Assembly (NCBI GenBank): GCA_022601435.1 | Contig: JAJACQ010000015.1 | Location: 1 to 45,167, forward strand | DNA: 45,167 bases | Direction: 5' to 3' | DNA from: Chlamydiia bacterium | GTDB lineage: Bacteria > Chlamydiota > Chlamydiia > Chlamydiales > 2-12-FULL-49-11 | Shown: piece after piece, positions 1-7,091 of the stretch | Layout: each line of letters opens with the position of its first letter | Numbering within the stretch: the stretch's first letter is position 1 | Translations under genes and position numbers: made by a program | The notes under the pieces: generated by a model | The model's database searches: none | Told to the model about the DNA's origin: nothing | Seen by the model: only the letters and a program-made list of their open reading frames with translations

Positions 1-79
1 CGATCTATATATGCCACACGGCAAAACACGCACTCTTGGCACATATTTCAACCTTGTGTTAACGTTTGTGGTAATTCTT

Positions 80-111
80 TTGTTCGTTGTGTTAATTTGT
101 AGTAACTTTTG
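80..111 (+). promoter_or_regulatory. possible promoter before terminase genes
   Basis: TTG at 80-82 is followed 21 bases later by AACTTTTG (104-111), one base off the Bacteroidota -7 consensus TAnnTTTG. It lies about 30 bases before the first gene. The rest of 1-140 has no gene. It holds the short hairpin TGCC-ACAC-GGCA near the left edge and, by position just upstream of a lambda-type small terminase, is where a cos site would be expected. No cos sequence can be proven by eye. Confidence 0.3.
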
Positions 112-140
112 CGTGATTAAAAACCAAAATATTACTACAA

Positions 141-863
141 ATGAGTAAGCATACTAAGAATGAATTTCGTGCCTTATGCGGTGGGATTTCAAGATCAAAT
201 TTGAATACTTATATTTCTAGAAAAAAAGTTAAAGTTGGGCGGAATAAATTAATTGATGACCAAGTGTATGAGAACAATATTTTCGTGTTGTCATTTCAGG
301 AGAAAAATGGTGGTGCAATAACACTTGATGAGCTGGCCGAATTTGATAAGCCAAAAAAGAAGGTTATTGAAAAGGAGGAATCTGAAGTTGTGGATACTCC
401 TAAGAAAACGAATTCTTCAAAAACGGTTATTGAAGTGCCGTCAAGAAAGCCTAAAACTGTAAATAAAAAAGTGAACGAGCCTGTTTATGAATCTGGGTCT
501 GTTTCTCAAATGGATAGGGAAAAAAGACAGATTGATTTACAGAGAGCTAAAGAAGAGCTTGAAATTAAAATTCTTCAGAAAAAGAAGTTAATGGGCGAAG
601 TGATTCCTGTTGACATGGTAATTGGTGTTTTTACTCGTCACTTTAAGAATGTTACTGATTTGTATTATAGTTCATCGGATACTTTGATTACTGAGATTTC
701 CCACCGTTTTAAGTTGAATCGTGAAGAAACGGGAGGTTATAGGAAAAGATTGGTTGAGTTGATAAACGAGGTAACGCGTGAGTCAATGGAAATTTCAAAA
801 AAGGAAATTCAAAGTATAGTCGATGATTTCAGCCAAACAAGGAGCGTTGGCCAGAGAAAATAA
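141..863 (+). CDS. terminase small subunit (Nu1-like)
   Basis: This is the likely DNA-recognition subunit of the packaging motor. The N-terminus (about residues 1-65) looks like a helix-turn-helix region (RSNLNTYISRKKV). A low-complexity, lysine- and proline-rich linker follows (about 70-120). The C-terminal half has the pattern 'RAKEELEIKILQKKKLMGE', typical of Nu1-type small subunits, followed by a helical segment (HFKNVTDLYYSSSDTL) seen in that family. Its place as the first late gene, upstream of a GpA-type large subunit, fits. The large terminase gene is displaced by about 1.6 kb because an RNA locus and three small genes lie between them. The start is ATG after an A-rich leader. The function is inferred from pattern and position; no catalytic residues are expected. 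Confidence 0.72.
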   Translation: MSKHTKNEFRALCGGISRSNLNTYISRKKVKVGRNKLIDDQVYENNIFVLSFQEKNGGAITLDELAEFDKPKKKVIEKEESEVVDTPKKTNSSKTVIEVPSRKPKTVNKKVNEPVYESGSVSQMDREKRQIDLQRAKEELEIKILQKKKLMGEVIPVDMVIGVFTRHFKNVTDLYYSSSDTLITEISHRFKLNREETGGYRKRLVELINEVTRESMEISKKEIQSIVDDFSQTRSVGQRK

Positions 864-954
864 AAACCCCCAACTTTTGCTGAGGGCTCTTATCGAGAAA
901 ATTTGCTATTTATGAATGAATTCAAATTTAGTAAAAACTTTTTAAACAAACAAC

Positions 955-985
955 TTGTTATACTCAAAAATTACGTATACATTTG
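955..985 (+). promoter_or_regulatory. promoter of the tmRNA
   Basis: TTG (955-957), 20 bases of spacer, then TACATTTG (978-985), a full match to the Bacteroidota -7 element TAnnTTTG. Transcription would start near 990, about 70 bases before the mature tmRNA, so a leader must be removed. An operator-like 18-mer (964-981) overlaps the spacer and the -7 box. Confidence 0.6.
964..981 (-). promoter_or_regulatory. operator-like motif, copy at tmRNA promoter
   Basis: Read on the minus strand this is TGTATACGTAATTTTTGA. It shares the core TATACG(T/G)(A/G)(A/T)TTTT with four other copies at 32844-32861, 32863-32880, 44655-44672 and 44682-44699. All five lie in or beside promoter positions. Here the motif overlaps the tmRNA promoter, so a bound protein could block or help transcription. 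The binding protein is unknown. Confidence 0.5.
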
Positions 986-1006
986 TTTTCCATAGCTGGT
1001 TTATTT

Positions 1007-1039
1007 CCCACTGACAGGAAAGGCGTTCTTGTTGGTGGG
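1007..1039 (+). terminator. long hairpin in the tmRNA leader (terminator-like)
   Basis: CCCACTGACAGGAA (1007-1020) pairs with TTCTTGTTGGTGGG (1026-1039) over 14 bp, including three G-T wobbles, around the 5-base loop AGGCG. TTTTG follows at once. It sits between the putative promoter (955-985) and the tmRNA 5' end (1059). It may be a weak terminator of the upstream terminase transcript, an attenuator, or a processing signal for the tmRNA precursor. The sequence does not decide between these. Confidence 0.5.
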
Positions 1040-1058
1040 TTTTGTAGAGTTATGATTT

Positions 1059-1439
1059 GGGGGTGTTCTGGATATTGACAGGATGTTGTTAAATGTACAT
1101 GCGATTGGGAGGAAGATGCTCTATGCCCTAAATATTGGTATCAAAAAATAAATGCAAACGAAGTAAATTCTAATGAAGACGTTGTAGCAATGGATTCATT
1201 ACTTGCAGAAGCGAAGGTTATCGTTTTAGCTCCTAGAGCTGAAGTTGTATTAGCAGCATAGCCAATGGTTCCTAGACCGTAATAACTAGGTGGTGGTAGT
1301 CAACTTCGGTTGACCCTTAGTCAGCTTACTCTTAAGGACTTTAACAATGAGAGGTACTTGGCGAAGGATAAGCGTAAATAATCGTATATCATGTGCATTT
1401 TGCACGTTGTGGACACGGGTTCGACTCCCGTCACCTCCA
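1059..1439 (+). ncRNA. ssrA: phage-encoded transfer-messenger RNA (tmRNA)
   Basis: tmRNA rescues stalled ribosomes and adds a degradation tag. The acceptor stem pairs GGGGGTG (1059-1065) with CACCTCC (1432-1438), with discriminator A1439 and no encoded CCA. The T-arm is ACGGG-TTCGACT-CCCGT. A long P2-type helix pairs AAATGTACATGCGAT (1091-1105) with ATCG...CATGTGCATTT (1381-1401), with a small bulge. The resume site AAAAAATAAATGCAAACGAA aligns with the E. coli AAAAAATAGTCGCAAACGAC, giving GCA at 1154 as resume codon. Further hairpins (CCTAG/CTAGG and GTCAAC-TTCG-GTTGAC) occupy the pseudoknot region. It lies between the two terminase genes. The unusual part is a 35-codon tag frame ending at TAG 1259-1261. 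Confidence 0.9.
1154..1261 (+). other. tmRNA tag reading frame, 35 residues
   Basis: From the GCA resume codon the frame reads ANEVNSNEDV..., continues through a hydrophobic middle (VIVLAP) and ends ...RAEVVLAA before TAG. Most bacterial tags are about 8-15 residues and end in (Y)ALAA. Here the start (ANE) and the final LAA, the part recognised by ClpXP-type proteases, are kept. An extra stretch of about 25 residues lies between them. No stop codon interrupts it. Confidence 0.75.
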
Positions 1440-1467
1440 CTAAAACTTTAACCAAAATTAAAATAAA

Positions 1468-1959
1468 ATGAAAAAAAGAATTACAAAACAAGACGCTGAA
1501 ATTATTGCTGGTGAAATTTCACTCAAAAGAGGGGTGATTGTAAAAAAGGAAATTGAAATAATAAGGAGTAAAATTGAAAAATTAGCTTTATTAGAACTTC
1601 CGGAACCAATTAAGAAAGCTTTTAAAGCTAATCCAGAGTATTTTAGGACTGGTTGCATTTCTAATTTAAGAGGAAGTTATAAAATAAATTCTCCTATACT
1701 TTCTAATGAATATTATTTTGAGGTAAAGACAGAAGATGTAGGTGTTTATACCTCAAAAATAGAAGCACTAATATCAGAATACAAAAAGAATGTTTTTGAG
1801 CTTGAGCAGTATATATATTCATTTAAGACATACAAAAAATTTGAGTCTGAAGATGTAAAAATGTACAATAAAATCCCTAAAGATTTGAAAAGTGAGATTA
1901 ATTCAACAGAGGTACTTGCTATTAATTACGAGCCTTTAAAAAAATACTTTAAACAATAA
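1468..1959 (+). CDS. unknown protein, 163 aa
   Basis: I do not recognise this with confidence. It is lysine-rich, with an N-terminal helical segment (about residues 5-50), a middle part with alternating strands (YKINSPILSNEYYFEVKTEDVG, near 72-93) and a C-terminal helix pair. The general layout, with a conserved-looking LPEPI(K) stretch near residue 45, faintly resembles phage 'Nmad5-like' proteins linked to nucleotide modification, but this is only an impression. It starts 29 bases after the tmRNA, so tmRNA 3' processing would separate it from the RNA. The next gene starts 3 bases after its stop. Confidence 0.6.
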   Translation: MKKRITKQDAEIIAGEISLKRGVIVKKEIEIIRSKIEKLALLELPEPIKKAFKANPEYFRTGCISNLRGSYKINSPILSNEYYFEVKTEDVGVYTSKIEALISEYKKNVFELEQYIYSFKTYKKFESEDVKMYNKIPKDLKSEINSTEVLAINYEPLKKYFKQ

Positions 1960-1961
1960 TA

Positions 1962-2123
1962 ATGAAACAACAATATTACGCGGCAAAAACCGCTAAAAAG
2001 GAATTAAAGAACGAACTGAAGAGTAATCCTGTTCGGCATAGAGAAGATCGGAGTAGTTTAGTGAAGCAATTCATTAATTCTGATGTGCCTAATTGGGGGT
2101 CTTTGGTATTCAAGGTTCTTTAA
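1962..2123 (+). CDS. small basic protein, 53 aa
   Basis: A short frame, MKQQYYAAKTAKKELK..., ends ...WGSLVFKVL. Its ATG lies within TAATAATG, three bases after the stop of the upstream gene, which suggests translational coupling. It is basic in the first half and has a hydrophobic C-terminus. Function unknown. Support comes from spacing, clean codon use and the lack of another explanation for this stretch. Confidence 0.45.
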   Translation: MKQQYYAAKTAKKELKNELKSNPVRHREDRSSLVKQFINSDVPNWGSLVFKVL

Positions 2124-2133
2124 CGAGGAAAAT

Positions 2134-2214
2134 ACAAGGTGAAGCAGTGCAGAAGTGTGGGGAATAAGACTGAAGATAAACCCCGTTTAAAACGTGTTCA
2201 GAAAGTCACCTTGT
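2134..2214 (+). ncRNA. candidate structured RNA
   Basis: ACAAGGTGA (2134-2142) and TCACCTTGT (2206-2214) form a perfect 9-bp closing helix around 63 bases. Inside, GGGG (2159-2162) can pair with CCCC (2181-2184), and CGTT-TAA-AACG (2184-2194) is a small hairpin competing for the same bases. There is no open frame of note. It does not fit a tRNA (no T-arm) or any ribozyme class I could match. TAAACCCCGTTT (2178-2189) recurs in the leader structure near 32.1 kb. It may be a stand-alone RNA or the leader of the 2311 gene. Confidence 0.45.
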
Positions 2215-2261
2215 TTTCTTAAAGCATTCCCTTTCAATTCGGGTTAGGGATATATTAGCCT

Positions 2262-2295
2262 TGGGTATTACTCCTTCTCAATGACGTAATACCCA
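2262..2295 (+). promoter_or_regulatory. perfect hairpin before the terminase large-subunit pair
   Basis: TGGGTATTAC (2262-2271) pairs perfectly with GTAATACCCA (2286-2295) around a 14-base loop. No T-run follows, so a classic terminator is unlikely. It ends 15 bases before the ATG at 2311 and could act on translation or mRNA stability of the small membrane protein and large terminase. Confidence 0.45.
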
Positions 2296-2310
2296 GTTTA
2301 ATGATAAATT

Positions 2311-2499
2311 ATGGAAAAGGAAGCAAAACAATTCATTTTAGGTTTTATTTTAATCTGCCTTGGTCTAGCTACCGTATGGGAGCCAATGCAATTATTGAAG
2401 AATGATATTTGGATACACACGTTTTGGAACTGGTGGAGTTTGATTGCTGGAATAAATCTTGTTGGAATTGGTGTAAAAAATATTGAGGATAGTTTTTAA
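2311..2499 (+). CDS. small membrane protein, 62 aa
   Basis: There are two hydrophobic segments (about residues 8-24, FILGFILICLGLATVW, and 41-56, WWSLIAGINLVGIGV), with a tryptophan-rich turn between them. This is an inner-membrane hairpin protein by appearance. It ends three bases before the large terminase start, so the two are probably co-translated. Holin or antiholin roles are possible from size and topology, but nothing specific shows it. Confidence 0.6.
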   Translation: MEKEAKQFILGFILICLGLATVWEPMQLLKNDIWIHTFWNWWSLIAGINLVGIGVKNIEDSF

Positions 2500-2502
2500 G
2501 TA

Positions 2503-4491
2503 ATGAGCTATAATTCACAGATAGAAAAAATACTAACTTCAAGCCCTCCGTTCATTAGCGATTTAAAACCGTCTGAATGGAGTGAACAGAAGCGTATTAT
2601 GACTTCAGATGTATCGGCTTTTCCTGGTAGATTTTCTTATGATAGAACTCCATATTTAAGGGAGCCTGTGGATTGTTTAAGTCCAGAGCATCCATCTAGA
2701 GTTATTGCTGTAATGAAAGGTGCTCAAATCGGTTTTAGTACTGGAGTAATTGAAAATGGTATTGGATGGATAATAGCAAACAATCCAGGAAACATATTGC
2801 TTGCAGCACGTGATGAGTCTCTTGTTAAGAAAATGATGGACACGAAAATTGATCAAATGATAGATTCGTGTGGTATCCGTGAATTGATACGGCCTAATGT
2901 AATTAGGAAGAAAAATCAAAGGACTGGTGATACTTCAATGTCAAAGGAGTTTCCTGGGGGTAATTTATCCGCTTTTAGTATCCAGAAACCCGGAAGAATG
3001 CGGCAAATATCTGCAAAATATGGATTCCTTGATGATTTCGAAGCTGCTCCTGTTGATAAAGATGCTGGTGATGCTAGTGCTTTATTTGAAACTCGTTTTG
3101 CTTCTTATTTTTCAAAGATGAAGCTGTTTTACATTTCTACTCCAGAAGTTAAGCAAACTAGTAATATCGAACCAATTTATGACAGGGGTGATGCTAGAAA
3201 ATATCACGTTCCTTGTCCTTGTTGCGGAGACATGATTGAGTGGAAATGGAATGCTAAGACTCCAGATAATAAGCACGCTGGAATTACATGGGCATTAGAT
3301 GGAAGTGGTAGGGTAATTGATAGCTCTGTCGGTTATACGTGTCAGAGTTGTGGTGACTTCTTTGATGAGCGAAAAAAATATGAAATGCTTCTTGCTGGAG
3401 AGTGGAAACCAACAAAAGACCCAGAGGAAGAGGGATTTTACTCGTATCATATTTCCGCGTTGTATTCCCCTCCTGGGATGTATGACTGGACTCATTATGC
3501 CAAAAAATTTATAGAGGCATGTCCTCCAAACATGAGTGTTAACATTGATAAGTATAAAACTTTCCTAAACACCGTTTTAGGCGAGACCTGGGAGGCTCAA
3601 GGAGAAAAGCCAACTTCAAAGGGTATAAGTTTAAATACTAGAGACTATAAAGTTGGCGTTGTTCCGGCTCAGAAATCAATAGAAGACGGTAATGGTAGCA
3701 TTGTAATGTTAACATGTGGCTCTGATATGAACGGAAAAGAAGATGACGCTAGACTTGATTATGAAATAGTTGCTTGGTCTGAAAGTGGAGCTTCTTATTC
3801 AATAGAGCATGGAAGTATTGGGACGTTTATACCAAGAGAAAATACTTTAAAGGTAAAAAAAGACCGAGAGCGTTGGAGTTATCATCATGGCGCAAAAAAT
3901 TCTGTATGGCCCAAATTTCAGGATATTATAAACAGAGAGTTTATTACTGATGACGGCGATATTATGAAACTGACTGTTACGGGGTTGGATACTGGGTATT
4001 TTACGTTGTTAGCGTATGACTTCCTGAATTCTTGCTCTGGGTTAGTTTTAGGGCTTAAGGGAAAGGACACGGACAAGTTCAGGGGCTTAAATGCGGATAC
4101 GCCAACATTTAAGCCAGCCCGAGAAAGGAATGACTTATTTTTGGTTGAAGTGAATCAAATAAAAGACATTTTATCTGATAGCATGAAATTAAGATGGGAT
4201 GACGGCGACGGAAGTCAGCCTCCATCATTTATGAATTTTCCAGAACCATCTGACGGGTTATACAACAACAAGAATTTCTTTCATCATTTTGAAAGTGAGC
4301 ATCGAATTGTTGATTCCAAAGCAAAGGGAACTTCTGGAATGAAGTGGGTAAAAGTAAAAACAACAGCGCAAAACCATATGTGGGATTGCAGAGTTTATAA
4401 CATTGTTTTAAAGGATATTTTGACTTACATGTTGTGTAAGGAGTCTAAACAAAAAATATCTTGGGGTAATTATTGTGAATTAATAAAGTAA
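2503..4491 (+). CDS. terminase large subunit (lambda GpA-like)
   Basis: This is the packaging ATPase and nuclease. The start region (EQKRIMTSDVSAFPGRFSYD, about residues 28-47) is typical of GpA-type terminases. The ATPase P-loop region is KGAQIGFST (72-80), followed by a DDFEAAP segment near 187. A zinc-binding pair CPCC (238-241) and CQSC (280-283) lies in the linker, as seen in several GpA homologues. The C-terminal nuclease half includes CGSDMNGKEDD and the late AQNHMWDCRVYN motif. The length, 662 residues, is normal for the family. The order TerL, gpW, portal, protease matches lambda A-W-B-C. A short HTH gene is inserted just downstream. Confidence 0.93.
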   Translation: MSYNSQIEKILTSSPPFISDLKPSEWSEQKRIMTSDVSAFPGRFSYDRTPYLREPVDCLSPEHPSRVIAVMKGAQIGFSTGVIENGIGWIIANNPGNILLAARDESLVKKMMDTKIDQMIDSCGIRELIRPNVIRKKNQRTGDTSMSKEFPGGNLSAFSIQKPGRMRQISAKYGFLDDFEAAPVDKDAGDASALFETRFASYFSKMKLFYISTPEVKQTSNIEPIYDRGDARKYHVPCPCCGDMIEWKWNAKTPDNKHAGITWALDGSGRVIDSSVGYTCQSCGDFFDERKKYEMLLAGEWKPTKDPEEEGFYSYHISALYSPPGMYDWTHYAKKFIEACPPNMSVNIDKYKTFLNTVLGETWEAQGEKPTSKGISLNTRDYKVGVVPAQKSIEDGNGSIVMLTCGSDMNGKEDDARLDYEIVAWSESGASYSIEHGSIGTFIPRENTLKVKKDRERWSYHHGAKNSVWPKFQDIINREFITDDGDIMKLTVTGLDTGYFTLLAYDFLNSCSGLVLGLKGKDTDKFRGLNADTPTFKPARERNDLFLVEVNQIKDILSDSMKLRWDDGDGSQPPSFMNFPEPSDGLYNNKNFFHHFESEHRIVDSKAKGTSGMKWVKVKTTAQNHMWDCRVYNIVLKDILTYMLCKESKQKISWGNYCELIK

Positions 4492-4496
4492 ATATT

Positions 4497-4700
4497 ATGT
4501 TGGGGGTTGAAGATCATGAAATAATTGAAAAAATTAGAGCTGAAATTTTAAAGCAGAATAAAACAGTAAACGCTTTTTGCAAGAAAGAGCAGTTTCGAGC
4601 GGCAACAGTTCAAGATTTTTTAAATAAGAATCAATCGATTAGAGCTAGTACGTTATTCAAAATTTTAGACGCTTTAAAAATGACTGTTATTAAAGTATAG
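4497..4700 (+). CDS. small HTH (XRE/Cro-like) DNA-binding protein
   Basis: The 67 residues fit a five-helix XRE fold: KQNKTVNAFCKKEQFRAATV as helices 2-3, then IRASTLFKILDALKM as the usual C-terminal helices. It may regulate late genes or be a host-directed regulator. It begins 5 bases after the terminase stop and is followed by gpW, an odd place for a regulator inside a head operon. The target site is unknown; the repeated operator motifs elsewhere in this genome are candidates. Confidence 0.6.
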   Translation: MLGVEDHEIIEKIRAEILKQNKTVNAFCKKEQFRAATVQDFLNKNQSIRASTLFKILDALKMTVIKV

Positions 4701-4721
4701 TTTTATTTACTATATTTGGTC

Positions 4722-5018
4722 ATGGCTTATTTTATAAACTGTTCTTGTTATCTTGAAACCGCTACGAGCTTAAAAGATAAATTAAAAAAGTATGACGCTC
4801 TTATTTCTGCGATGTACACTTCTGCTGAAAAAGCTGCGTTAAATGGTGATATTGATGAATACTCTCTTGATGACGGTCAGACTAAGATTCGGAATATTTA
4901 CAGAAGCCCAGAAGACCTTATAAAAGCAATAAAGGCATTAGAGCAGTTAAGGCAAATTGTTCACGGCAAAATTTGTGGAAACGTGACGGTTTTAAGAGAT
5001 TGTAACTCTTTAAGGTAG
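4722..5018 (+). CDS. head-tail connector, gpW-like
   Basis: A small helical protein (98 residues) with the gpW pattern: an N-terminal helix (LKDKLKKYDALISAMYTSAE), a short beta turn with a basic stretch (GQTKIRNIYRSPEDLIKAI) and a C-terminal helix (ALEQLRQIVHGK). gpW-type proteins close the portal vertex and prepare it for tail attachment. Position between large terminase and portal matches lambda W. I chose the ATG at 4722; an in-frame TTG at 4716 lies within TATATTTG (4711-4718), which itself resembles a -7 promoter element. Confidence 0.72.
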   Translation: MAYFINCSCYLETATSLKDKLKKYDALISAMYTSAEKAALNGDIDEYSLDDGQTKIRNIYRSPEDLIKAIKALEQLRQIVHGKICGNVTVLRDCNSLR

Positions 5019-5024
5019 TAAATT

Positions 5025-6584
5025 ATGAAATGGAAATTTTGGAGCAAAGAAAGTAGTTTGGAGTCCAATGATAGCATTCAGGTTAAGGAAAGAGAATACT
5101 CTCCAAGCGCTGTTTCTAGCTACATTGGAACTATTGGTTATGATGGTGAGAAGACTCCAGGCGAAATTGGAAATATCAAAAGATACATTCCTGAATTCAG
5201 AAGATTAAGATTACGTTCTTGGCAAAGCTTTTTTGAAAGTGAAATAACTCAAGACGTTATAAATAAATTTGTAATTTGGTCAGTTGGCTCTGGCCTTAGA
5301 CTTCAGGCAGAGCCGGTTAGGTTGGTTTTACAATCAAATGGTGTAAGTTTATCAAGTGATTTTAATCGAGAGGTTGAAACTAGATTTGCTTTGTACGCTA
5401 AAAGTGAAGAGTCAGATTATTCATCCGTTTTCAGTTTAAATAAAAGGGCTGCTGAATGTAAAAAGAACGCAATTGTTTCAGGAGACTGTTTGGTAATATT
5501 AAGGGTTGATACACTTGGAAACGTTAAGGTTCAACTTGTAGACGGGGAGCATTTGCAGAATCCATTTTTTGGATCAAGAGATCTTTTAACTTTGACTAGA
5601 AGAGGTAATTCGGTTAGTCATGGAATTGAAAAAAATTCTAAAGGAAAACACGTTGCTTATTGGGTTGTAAATAAAAAGGGTGAAATAAAAAGAATTTCGG
5701 CAAGAGATAGGTCTGGAAATAAGCGTGCATATCTTGTTTATGGATCAAAGTATAGATTAGACCATGATAGGGGGATGCCTCTTATTTCAGTGGTTCTTGA
5801 AACGCTTAAAAAGCTTGATAGGTATAAGGAGGCAACTGTTGCTAGTGCGGAAGAAAGGGCAAAAATTGTTTATGCTTTTGAGCATGATAAGGATGCTATT
5901 GGATCAAACCCTATACAAAGCCATGTGGCTGAAAGTATAAGTGGAACGAAGGTGAAAACTGAAGATGACAGTTTTACGGTTGTGGACAATGAAAAGGCTA
6001 ATATAGCTCTAACAACTGAGAAGTCAATCATTAATTTACCCCCAGGAGCAAAGATAGTTCCAGTAAGCAACGATAATGACTTGAATTATGAAGGGTTTTA
6101 CAGACCTAATGTTGACATGATTTGCGCCGCTATTGGAATCCCTCCAGAGGTAGCTTTGAGTAAGTACGATTCCAACTTTTCCGCCAGTCGAGCCGCCCTA
6201 AAAGATTGGGAAAACACACTGAATGTTGATAGGTTCGATTTTAGCGTGCAATTTTATCAACCTATATATGCATTATGGCTTTCTGTACAAATAGCCATGG
6301 GTAAGATTAAGGTTTCTAATTACGATTCTTATAGTAATGAAATGATTAATGCTTTAAATAACGCGAGATGGATAGGGACAACTGTTCCTCACATTGACCC
6401 GTTAAAAGAAGTGAAGGCTGAACGTGAGAAACTGGGAGTTTCTGGGAAGTCTGTTCCATTAACAACCGCAGAGCGTGCTATTGAAACTCTTGGCGGTGGA
6501 GATTACGAAACTATTGCAAGGCAGTATTCTGAAGAATTGAAGCTTGCACCAAAACCTGAACAAAAAAATAAAAATGGAGAGTAA
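5025..6584 (+). CDS. portal protein (lambda B-like)
   Basis: This forms the dodecameric DNA entry ring of the capsid. Diagnostic segments of the lambda portal family are present: RRLRLRSWQSFFESE (about 56-70), NKFVIWSVGSGLRLQAEP (about 80-97), an AEERAKIVYAFEHDK stretch (about 274-288) and the strong signature LPPGAKIVPV with GIPPEVALSKYDSNFSASRAA (about 340-394). The length of 519 is usual for the family. It lies directly after gpW and overlaps the next gene start by 11 bases. Confidence is high. Confidence 0.93.
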   Translation: MKWKFWSKESSLESNDSIQVKEREYSPSAVSSYIGTIGYDGEKTPGEIGNIKRYIPEFRRLRLRSWQSFFESEITQDVINKFVIWSVGSGLRLQAEPVRLVLQSNGVSLSSDFNREVETRFALYAKSEESDYSSVFSLNKRAAECKKNAIVSGDCLVILRVDTLGNVKVQLVDGEHLQNPFFGSRDLLTLTRRGNSVSHGIEKNSKGKHVAYWVVNKKGEIKRISARDRSGNKRAYLVYGSKYRLDHDRGMPLISVVLETLKKLDRYKEATVASAEERAKIVYAFEHDKDAIGSNPIQSHVAESISGTKVKTEDDSFTVVDNEKANIALTTEKSIINLPPGAKIVPVSNDNDLNYEGFYRPNVDMICAAIGIPPEVALSKYDSNFSASRAALKDWENTLNVDRFDFSVQFYQPIYALWLSVQIAMGKIKVSNYDSYSNEMINALNNARWIGTTVPHIDPLKEVKAEREKLGVSGKSVPLTTAERAIETLGGGDYETIARQYSEELKLAPKPEQKNKNGE

Positions 6585-6900
6585 TATGTGGGCTGTTGTA
6601 GGAGTTGTTTTAACTGTATTAACGATGTTTGGTAGCGTGTCACTATTTTTTAGTAACCTCAACGCAAAAGTTGTGAGCTTAGAAACTAAGTTTGAAGAAA
6701 CCTCAAAAAAGATAGAACATATTGATGATCACATGCTGCAGACTGACTCGAACCATTCTGGATTAATGGAGAGACTTGGAGAGATGAATGGTAGTATAAT
6801 TGGATTATCGGAAAATATGAACTACATTAAGGGTAAATTTGAACTTCAAGACCAGATTATTATGTCTAAAGTTTTAAAGGGAAGTAAAGATGAAGGATAG
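6574..6900 (+). CDS. membrane-anchored coiled-coil protein
   Basis: One N-terminal transmembrane segment (about residues 5-27, WAVVGVVLTVLTMFGSVSLFF) is followed by a long heptad-like helix (VSLETKFEETSKKIEHIDDHM and on). The protein is 108 residues with the ATG at 6574; ATG 6586 is an equally possible start just after the portal stop. The topology fits an i-spanin or holin-associated protein, but no family is recognised. It overlaps the portal gene upstream and the small membrane gene downstream, so it is co-translated with head genes. Confidence 0.55.
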   Translation: MESNMWAVVGVVLTVLTMFGSVSLFFSNLNAKVVSLETKFEETSKKIEHIDDHMLQTDSNHSGLMERLGEMNGSIIGLSENMNYIKGKFELQDQIIMSKVLKGSKDEG

Positions 6901-7090
6901 TATTAAAAATATAATAAGCAACATATTAGGCATGGCCGCAATGATTTCGGCGTTGGTACACTATTTTATGTTTGATTTATCAACAGAGAAATTTGTTGTT
7001 GGAATTGCTGTTTCTTTAATGCTGTTTTTTTTTAAAGCGAATCAGACAAGAAATTTTGTCGAAAAATATATTAATTCAAAAATAAAGTAA
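6890..7090 (+). CDS. small two-helix membrane protein (holin candidate)
   Basis: 66 residues with two hydrophobic helices (about 10-27, ILGMAAMISALVHYFMF, and 33-49, FVVGIAVSLMLFFF) and a basic tail (VEKYINSKIK). Size, topology and charge distribution fit a class II holin, which would open the inner membrane for lysis. The start overlaps the previous gene by 11 bases. It sits between portal and protease, an unusual place for a lysis gene, so another membrane role is possible. Confidence 0.5.
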   Translation: MKDSIKNIISNILGMAAMISALVHYFMFDLSTEKFVVGIAVSLMLFFFKANQTRNFVEKYINSKIK

Positions 7091-7091
7091 G

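Noticed and set aside
864..900. Terminator after the small terminase gene (CCCCCAAC...GAGGG)
   Set aside because: Only about three base pairs form; the long hairpin at 1007-1039 is a better candidate.
2124..2310. Possible tRNA between the 53-aa gene and the membrane gene
   Set aside because: The 9-bp helix looks like an acceptor stem, but no T-arm (GGTTCRA-type) or anticodon arm can be formed, so a tRNA was not called.
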